Positions 10,308 to 22,125 are shown, counted from the first letter of the stretch. The stretch is DNA of 64,000 nt from Artemisia argyi (GCA_030686995.1 CM060687.1:172341090-172405089); one strand, 5' to 3'. Notes: generated by a model not told the origin, from the sequence alone. Program-made: numbers and translations.

Positions 10308-13300
10308 CTAGAGATCGCTCGCGGCTCAAGAATTTCGTTGAAAAGTTTATTGGTACGGTTAGACTTGGGAATGACCATTTTGGATCTATAATGGGTTATG
10401 GTGATTACGTCTTTGGAGACAGTGTGATTTCCAGAGTTTACTACGTGGAAGGACTTGGGCACAATCTATTTTCTGTTGGAAAATTCTGTGATTCTGATAT
10501 TGAAGTTGCTTTCAGAAAACACACCTGTTTTGTTAGAGAATTAGATGGTGTTGATCTCCTCAAAGGGAGTCGGGGCACTAATCTTTATACCATCTCTATC
10601 GAAGACATGCTACGGTCCTCTCCAATTTGCTTACTTTCTAAAGCCTCCAAGAACAAATCATGGTTGTGGCATCGTCGTTTAAACCATTTGAACTTCGATA
10701 CCATCAATGAACTCACACGTAAGGATCTTGTTCGAGGCTTGCCCAGACTTAAGTATGAAAAAGACCATTTGTGTTCCGCATGTCAAATGGGCAAAAGCAA
10801 AAAGCACACAGATAAACCCAAGACTGTCAATTCCATCATGGAAGTTCTACACACTCTTCACATGGATCTCTGTGGACCAATGAGGATTCAAAGTATCAAT
10901 GGAAAGAAATATGTGCTTGTTATTGTTGATGATTACTCTCGATTCACGTGGGTAAAGTTTCTACGGTCAAAAGATGAAGCTCCGAAAACCATCATCAAAC
11001 TCATCAAAATGTTGCATGTTCGCCTCAACAAAACAGTTAGATTCATTCGTACTGATAATGGAACGGAGTTTGTGAACAAACAACTTACTCAATTTTATGA
11101 AGGTGTCAGCATCAGTCATCAAAAGAGCATTCCACGTACTCCTCAACAAAATGGAGTTGTTGAAAGATGCAATCGCACCTTAGTTGAAGCCGCAAGGACT
11201 ATGCTCATCTTCTCCAAAGCTCCTATGTTTCTTTGGGCTGAGGCAATTGCTACCGCATGTTACACACAGAACCGATCCTTGATACATCCTCTCCACTGCA
11301 AGACTCCATATGAACTGGTTCATGGCAGAAAACCAGACCTTTCGTTTCTTCGAGTATTTGGTGCACTGTGCTATCCAACTAATGACAGTGAAGACCTTAG
11401 GAAGCTCAAGGCCAAGGCCGACATTGGTTTCTTCATTGGCTATGCTCCAGATCGAAAGGGGTACCGAATCTACAACAAACGTACCAGAGACATAATGGAA
11501 ACGATCCACGTTACTTTCAATGAGCTGACTGAGCAACCGGTTCCTGGACAATCAAGTTCTAGACCCGTACCTAACCTTTTGTCTCCTGGACCTATAAGCT
11601 CCAGGCTTGTACAGAATCCCACTCCTGCTGCTCCTTTTGTACCTCCTACAAGTGAAGATTGGAAGAAACTGTTTGACCCTATGTTTGATGAATACTTTGA
11701 ATCTCAACAGATGAATGCTCCTGAAGCTATAGTGGTTTAACAACTAGCTGGGGTAGTGAATGTCCCAGTTGATAATGACGAGCCATCCACTTCGTTGTCA
11801 TGGGATCCTGAAGCCCCCACCATCAGTCGATCAGTTACCACTTCTAATGTCCAACCTTCATTTGTACAACGAGTAGCAACTGTAGATAATTCATCTGAAG
11901 TAAATCCTTTTGCTCCACCTGATAATGAGCCATTTGTTAACATCTTTGCCCCTGAATCGTCAAATGATGCCACATCCTCCGACGAATCTAACACGGCTAC
12001 CTCAGTTCCCTATCCTCAACCCCATGAATACCTTAGGAAATGGACCAATGATCACCCTATTGACAACATTATTGGAAACCCTTCGCGTCCAGTATCTACC
12101 CACAAGCAACTTGCAACCGACGCATTGTGGTGTTTCTTCAATTCTGTCCTCTCTAAAGTTGAACCAAAAGACGTCAAGGATGCAATGTCTAAACACTCAT
12201 GGTTCACTGCAATGGTGGACGAGATTCATGAGTTTGACCGACTGGATGTGTGGGAATTAGTACCACCTCCAGATTGTGCTATGATCATTGCTCTCAAATG
12301 GGTATTTAAGGTTAAACTTGATGAGCATGGAAATGTATTGAAAAACAAGGCTAGGGTTGTGGCAAAAGGATATCGACAAGAAGAAGGTATAGACTTTGAA
12401 GAATCCTTCGCACCTATTGCTAGAATTGAAGCCATAAGAATATTTCTCGCAAATGCTGCAAGTCAAAACATGGTGGTTTATCAAATGGATGTCAAGACTG
12501 CATTCTTAAATGGCAATCTAAAAGAGGTGGTGTATGTAACTCAACCTGAAGGTTTTGTGGATCCAGAACGCCCTAATCATGTGTATCGGTTGAAGAAGGC
12601 TCTATATGGGCTTAAGCAAGCACCTAGGGCGTGGTACGACACCTTGTCTAAATTTCTTCTGGCTAACAAATTCTCCAAAGGCGTTGTTGATCCTACACTC
12701 TTTACCAGAAAAATTGGCAAAAACCTTCTTCATGTACAAATCTACGTTGATGACATCATATTTGCCTCCTCTGATCCCAAAGAATGTGATCGTTTCTCCC
12801 AAGAGATGAGTTCTGAATTCCAGATGTCTATGATGGGTCAAATGTCTTTCTTTCTTGGATTGCAAATTTCTCAAAATCCCAATGGCATCTTCATCAATCA
12901 ATCCAAGTATGCCAATGAAATTTTGAAGAAATTTGGATTCGATTCAAGTGACTTAGTTGATACTCCTATGATTGAAAGATCAAAACTAGATGAAGATGAT
13001 GTTGGAATCCCGGTCGAACAAACCAAGTATCAAAGCATGATTGGTTCCTTAATGTATCTTTCTGCCAGCAGACCAGATCTTCTATTTGTTGTTTGCATGT
13101 ATGCTCGGTATCAATCCAAACCCACCAAGAAACATCTGGAAGCTGTCAAGAGAGTCTTTCGGTATCTTAAGGGTACAATCCATATGGGCCTATGGTACCC
13201 CAAGGACACTTCTATGGCTTTGACAGCATACTCTGATGCTGACCATGCGGGATGTCAAGACACTCGTCGCAGTACATTTGGGGGTGCTCAATTTTTGGGT

Positions 13301-13726
13301 AATAAGCTAGTCAGTTGGTCATCAAAGAAACAAATGAGTACCTCTATCTCCTCCACAGAAGCTGAATACATTGCCATGTCCTCATGCTGTGCTCAGATCT
13401 TGTGGATGAGATCTCAACTTTCAGACTATGGCTTCATATGCAACAAGATTCCCATGTACAGTGACAACAAAAGTGCAATTGCACTCTGCTGCAACAATGT
13501 CCAGCACTCAAGGACTAAGCACATTGACAATCGACATCACTTCATCAGGGAGCAAGTTAAGAAAAGAATTGTGGAACTTTATTTTGTGAGGACTGAGTTC
13601 CAGCTAGCTGATATCTTCACCAAAGCACTTTCTAGGGAACGATTTCAATTCATCCTCCCACGACTTGGTATGAAGTGTCTCACGCCTGAGGATCTCGTAC
13701 GTCTTCAGGAAGACCAGGAGGAGTAA
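10205..13726 (+). pseudogene. Element B pol: protease, integrase, RT, RNase H, with one internal stop
   Basis: One continuous frame with a single TAA at 11738-11740 that looks like CAA to TAA. In order: aspartic protease with D-S-G (about 10282-10290); GAG-pre-integrase zinc region with H-R-R-L-N-H and C-x2-C (10670-10800); integrase core with H-M-D-L-C-G-P, D-D-Y-S-R, T-D-N-G-T-E-F and T-P-Q-Q-N-G (10858-11160); a Pro/Ser-rich linker (11530-12050); reverse transcriptase with intact Y-V-D-D at 12743-12754; RNase H with S-D-A-D-H-A-G and S-S-T-E-A-E-Y (13230-13640). The start is not an ATG initiation in practice: the frame overlaps the end of gag in -1, so expression by frameshift or splicing is expected. 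Only one clear lesion, so recently active compared with its gag. Confidence 0.9.
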
Positions 13727-14348
13727 AGGGGTTACTTCACATATCCTTTGTACATAGTATTAAACCAAAAAGAAAATAGAAAAGTATAAAACAACAAAAA
13801 CCCATAAAAATCTGAAAAACTACAAAAATCCAAAAATATTCTTCTCACGGCATGTCTCTTGTGTATTCAATATTATGTACATTTCTAGAAATGTCATTCA
13901 ACAATGACACGGAATCATACATATGCTTGAGCAAGAGTTTTTCGGTTTCAAATAAAGTTTTTTTCTAAAACATGTCGTATCTCAAAATATTCTTCAAACA
14001 CAATGGCTTGTAGTCATTTCAGGCTGCAACCCGGACTTAAAAATATGGCTTGCTATTACTTCAGATAGCAACCCGGTTTTCAAAATGAGGAAAACACGTC
14101 GCCAAAAAGACGGTTGTTCCTAGCAAAGGGTGTCGTTCATCCGAGCGTGAATTACTTTACATTCATGCACCCTCGATCTAATGTAAGCTTCAGTGCATTA
14201 TTTCTTGATAAAGAAGAGAAATCTTCTTTTTATCGCCAAATATTTTCCCTTCTATGATTTTTCCGGAAAGTATTTGTGAAAAACTTGGTGGTACCATGAG
14301 ATTTTGATTGAAAATCAAATTGAACTTAAAAGTTTGATAAAATTTTCA

Positions 14349-14849
14349 CTCAATCAATGACTTTAATATTTTATGAAAATATTTTTTAACATCCGTCATT
14401 GATTGAGGGGGAGAGTGATTTCTCAAAATTTTATGTATCATCAAAACTCCCCACACTTTGTACAAAACAAAAACAACAATACGATTTGTGATGGTTATGT
14501 GTCAGAATGAGTAAATTTTCAAAGAGTTTTCGTTAAAACTTCGAATCTTTTGCAAACTCTTCAAATCTGACACATAACAACCTCCCTCACAGTTTGAGGG
14601 GGAGCAAGAAAAAGTTCCTTTTATCAGAAAACATTAAAAATTAACCGCATTTCTCTCCCAAAAGTTTTCTAAATTATTTAAATCAATTGAGATAAAAAAT
14701 CTCGAAAGATTTGATATTTTTGATTGGGGGAGAGAATGTGATTTAAACATGAAATCTGATAATCAAAAGTGATCTTTTGGACTCGATAAATAGGCTCCCA
14801 CATATGTGTTAAACACTTTCGAATATTGATGCACATATTGAGGGGGAGC
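14349..14849 (+). other. Stem-loop and polypurine array of element B
   Basis: There are four stem-loops in a row: 14349-14360 with 14396-14407; 14494-14505 with 14567-14578; 14648-14659 with about 14726-14738; 14794-14808 with 14832-14849. Each is followed by, or ends in, a purine run containing GGGGGAG or GGGGAG. The first two stems are perfect over 12 bp; the first encloses an inner hairpin AATATTTT-ATG-AAAATATT (14365-14383). The same series occurs in element C with compensatory changes. Confidence 0.75.
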
Positions 14850-14901
14850 AAAAGGCGTTTGTGGAAGTTATACCAAAGACCGACCATTTATCTTTATGCA
14901 T

Positions 14902-14970
14902 GGAGTTATAAGGTTGGTTAAGGTTAGGTATAAGTTCCCATGATCCACCAGAACCGGAAGGATCTTCCCA
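14902..14970 (+). other. Conserved non-coding block shared by elements B and C
   Basis: GTTATAAGG, then GGTTAAGGTTAGG, then ATGATCCACCAGA and a GGA-rich end. It matches 31029-31094 in element C at most positions although the sequence around it has diverged. Role unknown. Confidence 0.6.
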
Positions 14971-15870
14971 GGTTGTGTGTAATCTTTCAAACTAATTTTT
15001 CGAGCACATTGGTTGTGTGTAATCTTTCAAACAAAAGTATTTTTGATGGAAATGTGATTCAAAGCTAAAACCTCTCGTCGTGTCTCAAAATGTTTAACAT
15101 ATGACACGCGAGTGATTTTTATAAATCTATTTCTCATCAATCCGTGAATATTTATTCACCGATTCACTCTATCATGCTGTCTACTTTGAGACATTCCGGT
15201 ATGAGAACATGCTAAGTATGAAGATTCCAAAGTGATTCTTTGGAAATTTCATTACTACAAGCTGGAAATTCCTGTCAAGGAGAGTCTTCTTTAAAAGAGA
15301 CTCTACCTGATCACAGGTCGGTTTTCACAAAACCGGAGGGTAGTCTGTCCTCGCAGAATGAAAGACAAAGCCATGTTCGTTCTCTATCTTTATTGCTAAC
15401 TGTTTTATTTTAGGGACACATATAAAGATGGCGTTGATGGCTCCAGTTTCCAGCTGAATCGGGTCAATCCATACCTCATGCTCACACATCCTCCACACTA
15501 TCAATGAAGATGAGAGACTTGATACAACAAATGTTGGGAGACTACCAACAACGTTTTCGCAACTCTGATGAAAAAGTCTCCTGATCCACAACTCTAATGC
15601 AAAGTCTACTGATCCAGAAGGGTGTGAGCATGATGGTCCTTAAGTCACTACATCACATGAAGGCAATACGACTATGGATGAGCTTGGAGATTTACTATGG
15701 CTGATGATCTCAAAGAAGCTCAAAGATCACACATCACAAAGGAATTCAAATCACAAGTTCGCTTGCTTGAAGTACGAAGTGTGCGAAGAAGTGAAGAATC
15801 AGAACCTACGAGCTACATGACTAAAGAATGCTTGAAGAACAAAGAGCTTAATTTCCAAGGTGACCTCGCT

Positions 15871-15881
15871 TAGGGGGAGAT
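15871..15881 (+). other. Polypurine tract of element B
   Basis: TAGGGGGAGAT lies directly before the TG of the 3' LTR. The same context (CTTAGGGGGA) precedes the 3' LTR of element C. Confidence 0.8.
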
Positions 15882-16235
15882 TGTTAGGAATACAATTATT
15901 CCTATAGAAGACTCGGTCACCTAATTGATGTAATAGCATTTTAGTTAGCTCGTAGTTAGTTAATTATATATATTAGTTAGTTTAGTTTAAGTAACACCGT
16001 GGAAGAAGGACGGGTCTTCACCCACTGTATGCCTGATCCACAGCCCAGGTATGGGCGTTTGTAGTGTAGTATAAATACCCCTCTCCACATGTGGAGAGGG
16101 TTGGACCTTCATTCAATCTAATCTAATATTCTCACTTTTCTCTCAAGGTTCCACTCTCCCTCTCTTTCTCTCTTCTAATTCCAACGACACACAACCACAA
16201 GGAAATCATGTTTCCAACATAGTTAGTATTCTACA
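15882..16235 (+). repeat. 3' LTR of element B (354 bp)
   Basis: It starts TGTTAGGAATA and ends GTATTCTACA, homologous to the LTR ends of element C (GTATCCTACA). The SRK1 exon resumes at 16236. It contains a pyrimidine-rich CTCTC region near 16135-16180 and a TATAAATA sequence near 16071. An apparent earlier end at 16219 is internal. Confidence 0.85.
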
Positions 16236-17141
16236 TTTATGACTCTAGAAATCTAGTCATCACGGATGGAAATAGCATGAAGATTCTGTGGGAGAGTTTT
16301 GAATATCCAAGGGATACTCATCTACCTGGCATGAAGCTTGGCAAAAATTACTTAACAGGCGCCAAATGGCATTTAACATCATGGAAGAGTATTGATGATC
16401 CAGCTATAGGGGAATTCACCTGGAGTATTGACACACGTGGTTATCCTCAGTTTGTACTAAGTGATGGTTTGGAGGTTAAGTTTCGGCTCAGACCATGGAA
16501 TGGTGAACGGTTTAGTGGGTCATTCTGGCCTTCCATCAACACATACTTTCCATACAGTATGGTTATTAATGAAAAATAGGCGGTTTATAGTACTATGGTA
16601 AACATTTCTAACATATCGAAGTTCAACGTGACTACTTCTGGGCATGTAGAACTTTCATTCTGGCAAGAAGATAAGAAAATATGGGAGGTTGTTGAAACAA
16701 AACCAAAAGATATTTATGACACATACAAAACCTGTGGCCCTTATAGAAGCTGCAACACTGATGACACGCAGAAATGTTCGTGCTTAGATGAGGCAAAATT
16801 TGAGCCGATAAACAAAAAGGGGTGGGTAACACGAGATTGGATAGGTGGTTGTGTGAGGAGAATACCATTGGATTGTAAAAATGGAACAGATGGGTTTATC
16901 AAATATTCTAATCTAAAATTCCCAGATACAAAGATTTGTGGTTTAACAATAATACAATGTCTTTAATGGAATGTAAAGCAAGATGCCTACAGAACTGCAC
17001 TTGTATGGCATATGCAAATACCGATATCAGAGACGAAGTAAGTGGTTGCTCTTTGGTTCAATGACTTATTAGATATCAGGGCATGCTCGAACTTGAAGGG
17101 TGGTCAAGAAATATATGTGAGAATGGCTTCCTCTGAATTAG
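16236..17141 (+). pseudogene. SRK1 exon 1 remnant: G-type lectin receptor-like kinase ectodomain
   Basis: Ectodomain of an S-locus-type receptor kinase that would sit at the plasma membrane. The remnant begins inside the mannose-binding B-lectin domain (S-R-N-L-V-I-T-D), then the S-locus glycoprotein domain (W-E-S-F-E-Y-P ... L-T-S-W-K-S), a Cys-rich stretch (C-G-P-Y-R-S-C-N) and a PAN-type region, ending at the splice donor GAATTAG|GTAACT. Element B removed contact with the first part of the exon. Lesions: TAG at 16577-16579 where SRK2 has GAG, a 1-nt loss near 16935 and another small indel near 17035-17047. It is clearly paralogous to SRK2 (53321-54661) and SRK3. Confidence 0.88.
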
Positions 17142-17146
17142 GTAAC

Positions 17147-17149
<3 letters not shown>

Positions 17150-17227
<78 letters not shown>
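17150..17227. repeat. (TA)n tract in SRK1 intron 1, left flank of foldback MITE
   Basis: About 39 TA units directly after the exon 1 splice donor, ending where the foldback element GTGAGAC begins. SRK2 has the same arrangement. Confidence 0.95.
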
Positions 17228-17231
<4 letters not shown>

Positions 17232-17355
17232 GACTTTCTTTTTAGAACTCATATAATTATGAGAACTTTCAGAACTCTCCTTAACCAATCAAAATTTAGT
17301 GTTTAATTTATTATATGTAATTTTCATAAAATGATATCTCATACAAACGCAAATC
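17228..17355. mobile_element. Left half of a (TA)n-flanked foldback MITE, split by element D
   Basis: It starts GTGAGACTTTC and matches SRK2 54772-54899. The right half resumes at 34405 after element D and ends GTCTCAC at 34780. AAATC at 17351-17355 is the left target duplication of D. Confidence 0.85.
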
Positions 17356-17922
17356 TGTTGGAAAATTTAGTGCACTTGATGGATTAATTCACACCTGGTA
17401 ATGGGTTTGGAGGTACGGAGTGTACACCTATTTGGTCACTGAATCCCCTGACTCAATAGTGGTTATGTATTGATTCTGCTGATAGCATGAATCTGTTTCT
17501 GCTAGTAGGATTCTACTGCTAGTGTGAATCTGCTGCTAGCATCAGTTTATTCTGTTGCTCATTTTAACTACAGATTCCTACTATTATGGAAAGTATTATG
17601 ATATAGTTAATGGGCCGTTAATTATACATAATTCCATGGGCTAGGGTTTGAGTATTCTCTATTATAAATAGAGGTCATAACACATCTGCATGGATACGAT
17701 TAACAACACAAACCCTAAACACTTGAATACAATTCTGTTCTTGATTTGCGCCTAAAACAAGAACATCACTTGGTCTTATCCCATAGAGATATTCGTGTAA
17801 CCCAGGCATAGGGTCGAATAGTTTCTATTGGAAAGTGATAACACAATTTCAAGTGAATATCCGGTACTCATTGATTATCTTTACCCTAATTTGGGAACAC
17901 TCAAACACATACATAACCAACA
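17356..17922 (+). repeat. 5' LTR of element D (567 bp)
   Basis: Begins TGTTGGAAAA and ends ATAACCAACA. It is 56 bp shorter than the 3' LTR because the 3' LTR has extra copies of a short GATAGCATGAATCT-like unit. A TATAAATA sequence lies near 17663. Confidence 0.9.
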
Positions 17923-17949
17923 ATCAATAGAAAATATTAGTGATAATCA

Positions 17950-20900
17950 ATGGCTGCTGCTATGAGACAAATGGCTGCTAACTTTTCCAAGTTGGAAAAG
18001 TTTGAAGGTGTTGATTTCAGAAGATGGCAAAAGATGATGCACTTCTTGTTGTGAAGTATGAATGTGGTTTATGTTCTGACAACTGAGATTTTAGAAGATT
18101 ATGGAGAAAATGCTACTATGGAACAGATGAGGGCAAGAAGCAAATGGGAGAATGATGATTATGTCTGCAGGGGTTTAATTCTCAATGGTATGTCTGATTC
18201 TCTATTTGATATTTATCATAATGTTGAAACTTCTCAAGAACTATAGGATTCCTTGGAAGCCAAGTATATGGCTGAGGATGCATCAAGTAAGAAGTTCCTT
18301 GTAAGTAATTTTAACAATTACAAAATGGTTGATTCTAGGCCTTTCATTGAACAATACAATGAACTTCTTAGTATACTTGGTTGATTCACACAACACAAGA
18401 TGAACATGGATGAGGCTATTTCAGTCTCTTGTATCATTGATAAATTACCTCCTTCTTGGAAAGATTTTAAGCATATGCTGAACCATAAGAAAGAGGAATT
18501 AACTCTTGTTGAGTTGGGCAGGCACTTGCGCATTGAGGATTCACTCAAAGCACAAGACATTGACAAGCCAAAGAGTAGCAATGCTACTGGTTCATCAGTT
18601 GTCAATATGGTGGAGCATAAAAACTCCTCCAGGAACAATGACAACAAGGGCAAACGTAAGCATCAAGATAACACCAAATCTGATCTTAACAAGAAACCCA
18701 AAGTGACTTGTTGGAAGTGTGGTAAAATTGGACACTTCTGGAAGGATTGTAAAGGTGTTAAGATTGGCAATAAAGCCAATGGATCTGGCACAAGTGGAGG
18801 GAATGGTAACACCAATTCTCTGAAAGGTCAGAATATATTTAATAAGTCTTTTGAGATTTATTATGTTGCATATATATCTGAAATATATTTTGTGCAGGAT
18901 GATGATGTTGCTTGGTGGGTTGACTCTGGTGCAACAGTCCATGTGTGTAAAGATAGAAGCTGGTTCAAGACCAATGAGTCAATGAATGATGGTTCTATTC
19001 TTCATATGGGAAACGAGTCAACTGCCTTGGTGCATGGAAAAGGATGTGTTGATTTGAAGTTTAGTTCTGGAAAGATTGTTTCTTTGTTTAATGTTTTACA
19101 TGTTCCTGATATTAGACAGAACTTGGTTTCTAGTAGTGTTTTGAATAATTGTGGTTATAAACAAGTGATTGAATCTAATACGTTTGTTTTATCTAAACAT
19201 GGTGTGTTTATTGGTTTTGGCTATTTCTGTAATCAAATGTTCTGGCTTAATATTGTTAATGATATTGGTAATTCAGCTTTTATGTCAACCTCTAAACTTA
19301 ATGATTCAATCCTATGGCATGCTAGACTTGGCCATGTACACTTTAAAAGAATGCGAGATATCTCTAAGGATGGGTTAATTCCAGCCTTTGATTTGGACAC
19401 TGAAAAGTGTAAAACTTGCATGATGACCAAAATTACTAAGAAACCATTTCAAAGTGTAAAACGTGAAACTAAAGTTTTGGAGCTGATTCATAGTGACCTA
19501 TGTGATCTTCATGCTACTCCCTCTTTGGGGAAAAAGAAACACTTTGTGACATTTATTGATGATGCTTCTAGGTTTTGTTATGTTTATTTATTACATACTA
19601 AGGATGAAGCATTAGATAAATTTAAAGTATTTAAAACTGAAGTTGAACTACAACAAGGGTCTCTAATCAAAAGATTCAGGACTGATAGGGGAGGTGAGTA
19701 CATGGATACTCTGTATTTTCAGTCTGTTGGTATAATACATGAAACGACTGCCCCTTATACTCCTCAGCAAAATGGTATTTCTGAAAGGAAAAACAGGGTA
19801 ATAAAGGAGATGGTTAATTCCATGTTGTCCTATTCAGGGCTGAGTCAAGGGTTTTGGGGTGAAGCTATGTTAACAGCTTGCTATTTACTAAATAGGGTTC
19901 CCAATAAAAGGAACAAGATAACCCCTTATGAACTCTGGGCTAAAAGAAAACCCAACCTGAACTTTCTCAGGGTTTGGGGTTGTAGGGCTGTTGTAAGACT
20001 CCCTGATCCAAAGTAGAAAACTTTGGGTGAAAGAGGCATTGAATGCATCTTTGTTGGATATGCTGAGCATTCCAAGGCATATAGGTTCTATGTTATTGAA
20101 CCTAATGAATCTATTTCAATTAACTCAATAATTGAATCAAGGGATGCACTCTTTGATGAGAATAGATTCTCATCAGTCCCTAGACCAAGTCTCAGGATTC
20201 TAAATGGAACTGATGACATTGGTGTATCAGAGGTCCCTGATGATTTATCATCTCAGGTCCCTGATGAGGTTGTGGTTCAACAACCTGAACCTGAGCTGAG
20301 AAGGAGCAATAGGGTCAGAACTCCAAAGTCATTTGGACCTGAGTTTCGATTATACTTAATTTAAGGTACAAGGAGTGAGGTCTCTGACAAATACTCTTAT
20401 TGCTTCATTGTTGAGGATGATCCCAAAACATTTGAAGAAGCAATGAAGTCCCCAGATGTTGCTTTCTGGAAAGAAGCAATTAATGATGAGATGGACTCCA
20501 TCATGGGCAATAACACTTATGTGTTGACTGATCTACCACCTGGATGCAAACCTCTAGGTAGCAAATGGATTTTCAAAAAGAAAATGAAGGTAGATGGAAC
20601 TGTTGAAAAGTTCAAGGCTAGACTAGTCATTCAGGGCTTTAAACAAAAGTCAGTAATAGATTATTTTGATACTTATGCTCCTGTGGCACGTATCAGTACT
20701 ATAAGATTGTTGATTGCTTTGGCATCAACTCACAAAATGATTATTCATCAGATGGATGTGAAGACAGCTTTCTTGAATGGTGATTTAGATGAGGAGGTTT
20801 ACATGAACCAACCTCAGGGCTTCATCATGCCTGGCAATGAAAACAAGGTGTGTAAACTGATTAAATCTCTTTATGGACTAAAACAGGCACCTAAGCAATG

Positions 20901-21494
20901 GCATTAAAAGTTTGATGAAGTGGTTTTGTCTAGTGATTATTTACTTAATCAAGCTGACAAATGTGTATATAGCAAATTTGATGAATCTGGTAAAGGAGTC
21001 ATTATTTGTCTATATATTGATTACATGTTGATCTTTGGCACTGACCAAAATCAAGTTAACCTTACAAAGGCATTTTTGTCATCAAAATTCTCCATGAAGG
21101 ATATGGGGGAGGCTGATGTTATCCTTGGTATAAGGATTAAACATGAAAGTAACAAAATTTCTATATCTCAGTCTCATTACATTGAGAAGGTGTTGAAGAA
21201 ATTTAATTACTTTGAGTGTACTCCAGTGAGTACTCCTATGGATACAAGTGAGAAGCTAATGCCTAACACTGGCAAAGCTGTATCTCAACTTGAGTATTCT
21301 AGGGTGATTGGCTGCTTGATGTATGCCATGACTTGTACAAGGTCTGATATTACTTTTGCAGTGGGTAAACTGCGCAGGTATACTAGTAATCCTAGTGCTC
21401 ATCACTAGCAAGCAATTCAGAGGGTTTTTAAGTATTTGAAGAGAACTATGGATTATAGTCTCTCATATACTGGTTATCCTTCAGTATTAGAAGG
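17950..21494 (+). pseudogene. Element D gag-pol, first part (gag to start of RNase H)
   Basis: One frame from ATG 17950, with stops at 18052 (TGA), 18244 (TAG), 18382 (TGA), about 20014 (TAG), 20362 (TAA), about 20905 (TAA) and about 21406 (TAG). Domains: Gag with start M-A-A-A-M-R-Q; CCHC zinc knuckle C-W-K-C-G-K-I-G-H at 18709-18750; protease W-V-D-S-G-A near 18919; GAG-pre-integrase (H-A-R-L-G-H) near 19318; integrase core with T-D-R-G-G-E-Y and T-P-Q-Q-N-G (19480-19800); RT from 20440. The RT active site reads Y-I-D-Y at 21013-21024 instead of Y-V-D-D. Element C interrupts the frame at 21494, in the region before RNase H. Most stops are explained by C-to-T or G-to-A changes. Confidence 0.9.
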
Positions 21495-21876
21495 TGTTAG
21501 GAATATGTTTATTCATATGAAAGACTCGGTCACCCCAAGCATTGTTTAGCATTAAGTAGCTCGTAGTATCTATCCTAATAGTTTAATAGTAGGTTAATAT
21601 GTAATTAGTATTCGTAGAGTGGGTGGGTCTTTACCCACTGTCAGCTCACTCCACAGCCCGTTTCATGGGCAATATTATGTGTAACTATATATACCCTCTC
21701 CCACCCAAGGGAGAGGCTTGGACCTTTCACTCTAATCTAATATTCATCTTGTTTCTCTCTCTAGAAAAGGCTCCCAACTCTCTACTCTTTCTCTCTCTAA
21801 CTTCTCACTAGTTTTCTTCACATTCGATCCATTTAAACACAAAACCATACGTGTTTGTACATTAGAGTATCCTACA
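21495..21876 (+). repeat. 5' LTR of element C (382 bp)
   Basis: TGTTAGGAATA...GTATCCTACA. TATATACCCTCTCCC near 21687 is a likely TATA region. Followed after one base by the primer-binding site. Confidence 0.92.
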
Positions 21877-21877
21877 A

Positions 21878-21892
21878 TTGGTATCAAGAGCC
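21878..21892 (+). other. Primer-binding site of element C
   Basis: TTGGTATCAAGAGCC, one base after the 5' LTR, matches the initiator tRNA-Met type binding site. Confidence 0.8.
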
Positions 21893-22125
21893 ATGGTTTC
21901 ATCCTAGGGATTGTGTATACTCGGATTTGTTGCTTGGTTTTGTGGTTTTAGTATGGTTCGAATAGTTTTAGTGGTTTTTCACCTAGTTTGATCTCATTAT
22001 TTGTTTTTTTGTTGTGTTTTTCTTGTACTTTCATGCTTATAAGTGTTGTAGGTACCTTGTTTATCTCTTGGTTAAGTTATTTCATCATATTCGTGGTTGC
22101 TTGATGCACTTCAAGTTGTTGTTCT

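Larger units (their letters stand above)
13727..15881 (+). other. 3' non-coding region of element B
   Basis: About 2.15 kb between the pol stop and the 3' LTR. No long frame with a motif. It contains a series of stem-loops with GGGGGAG arms (14349-14849), a block conserved with element C (14902-14970), and the purine tract before the LTR. Confidence 0.8.
6894..16235 (+). mobile_element. Element B: Sirevirus-like Copia retrotransposon, 5' part outside window
   Basis: It contains the 3' part of gag, a complete pol, a 2.1 kb structured 3' non-coding region, a purine tract and a 3' LTR. Element A interrupts it at 6894, so its 5' LTR and start of gag lie left of the window. Pol order is protease, integrase, RT, RNase H, which is Copia. 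The very long coiled-coil Gag extension and repeated purine tracts point to the Sirevirus lineage (family knowledge, recalled). It sits in exon 1 of SRK1: the base after the LTR (16236) resumes that exon exactly. Confidence 0.88.

Noticed and set aside
16210..16219. End of the B LTR at TTTCCAACA
   Set aside because: Looks like an LTR end, but comparison with the C LTR and the SRK1 exon places the true end at 16235.
17042..17288. Open frames made of repeated Tyr-Ile
   Set aside because: They are only the (TA)n tract read as codons; the exon ends at 17141.
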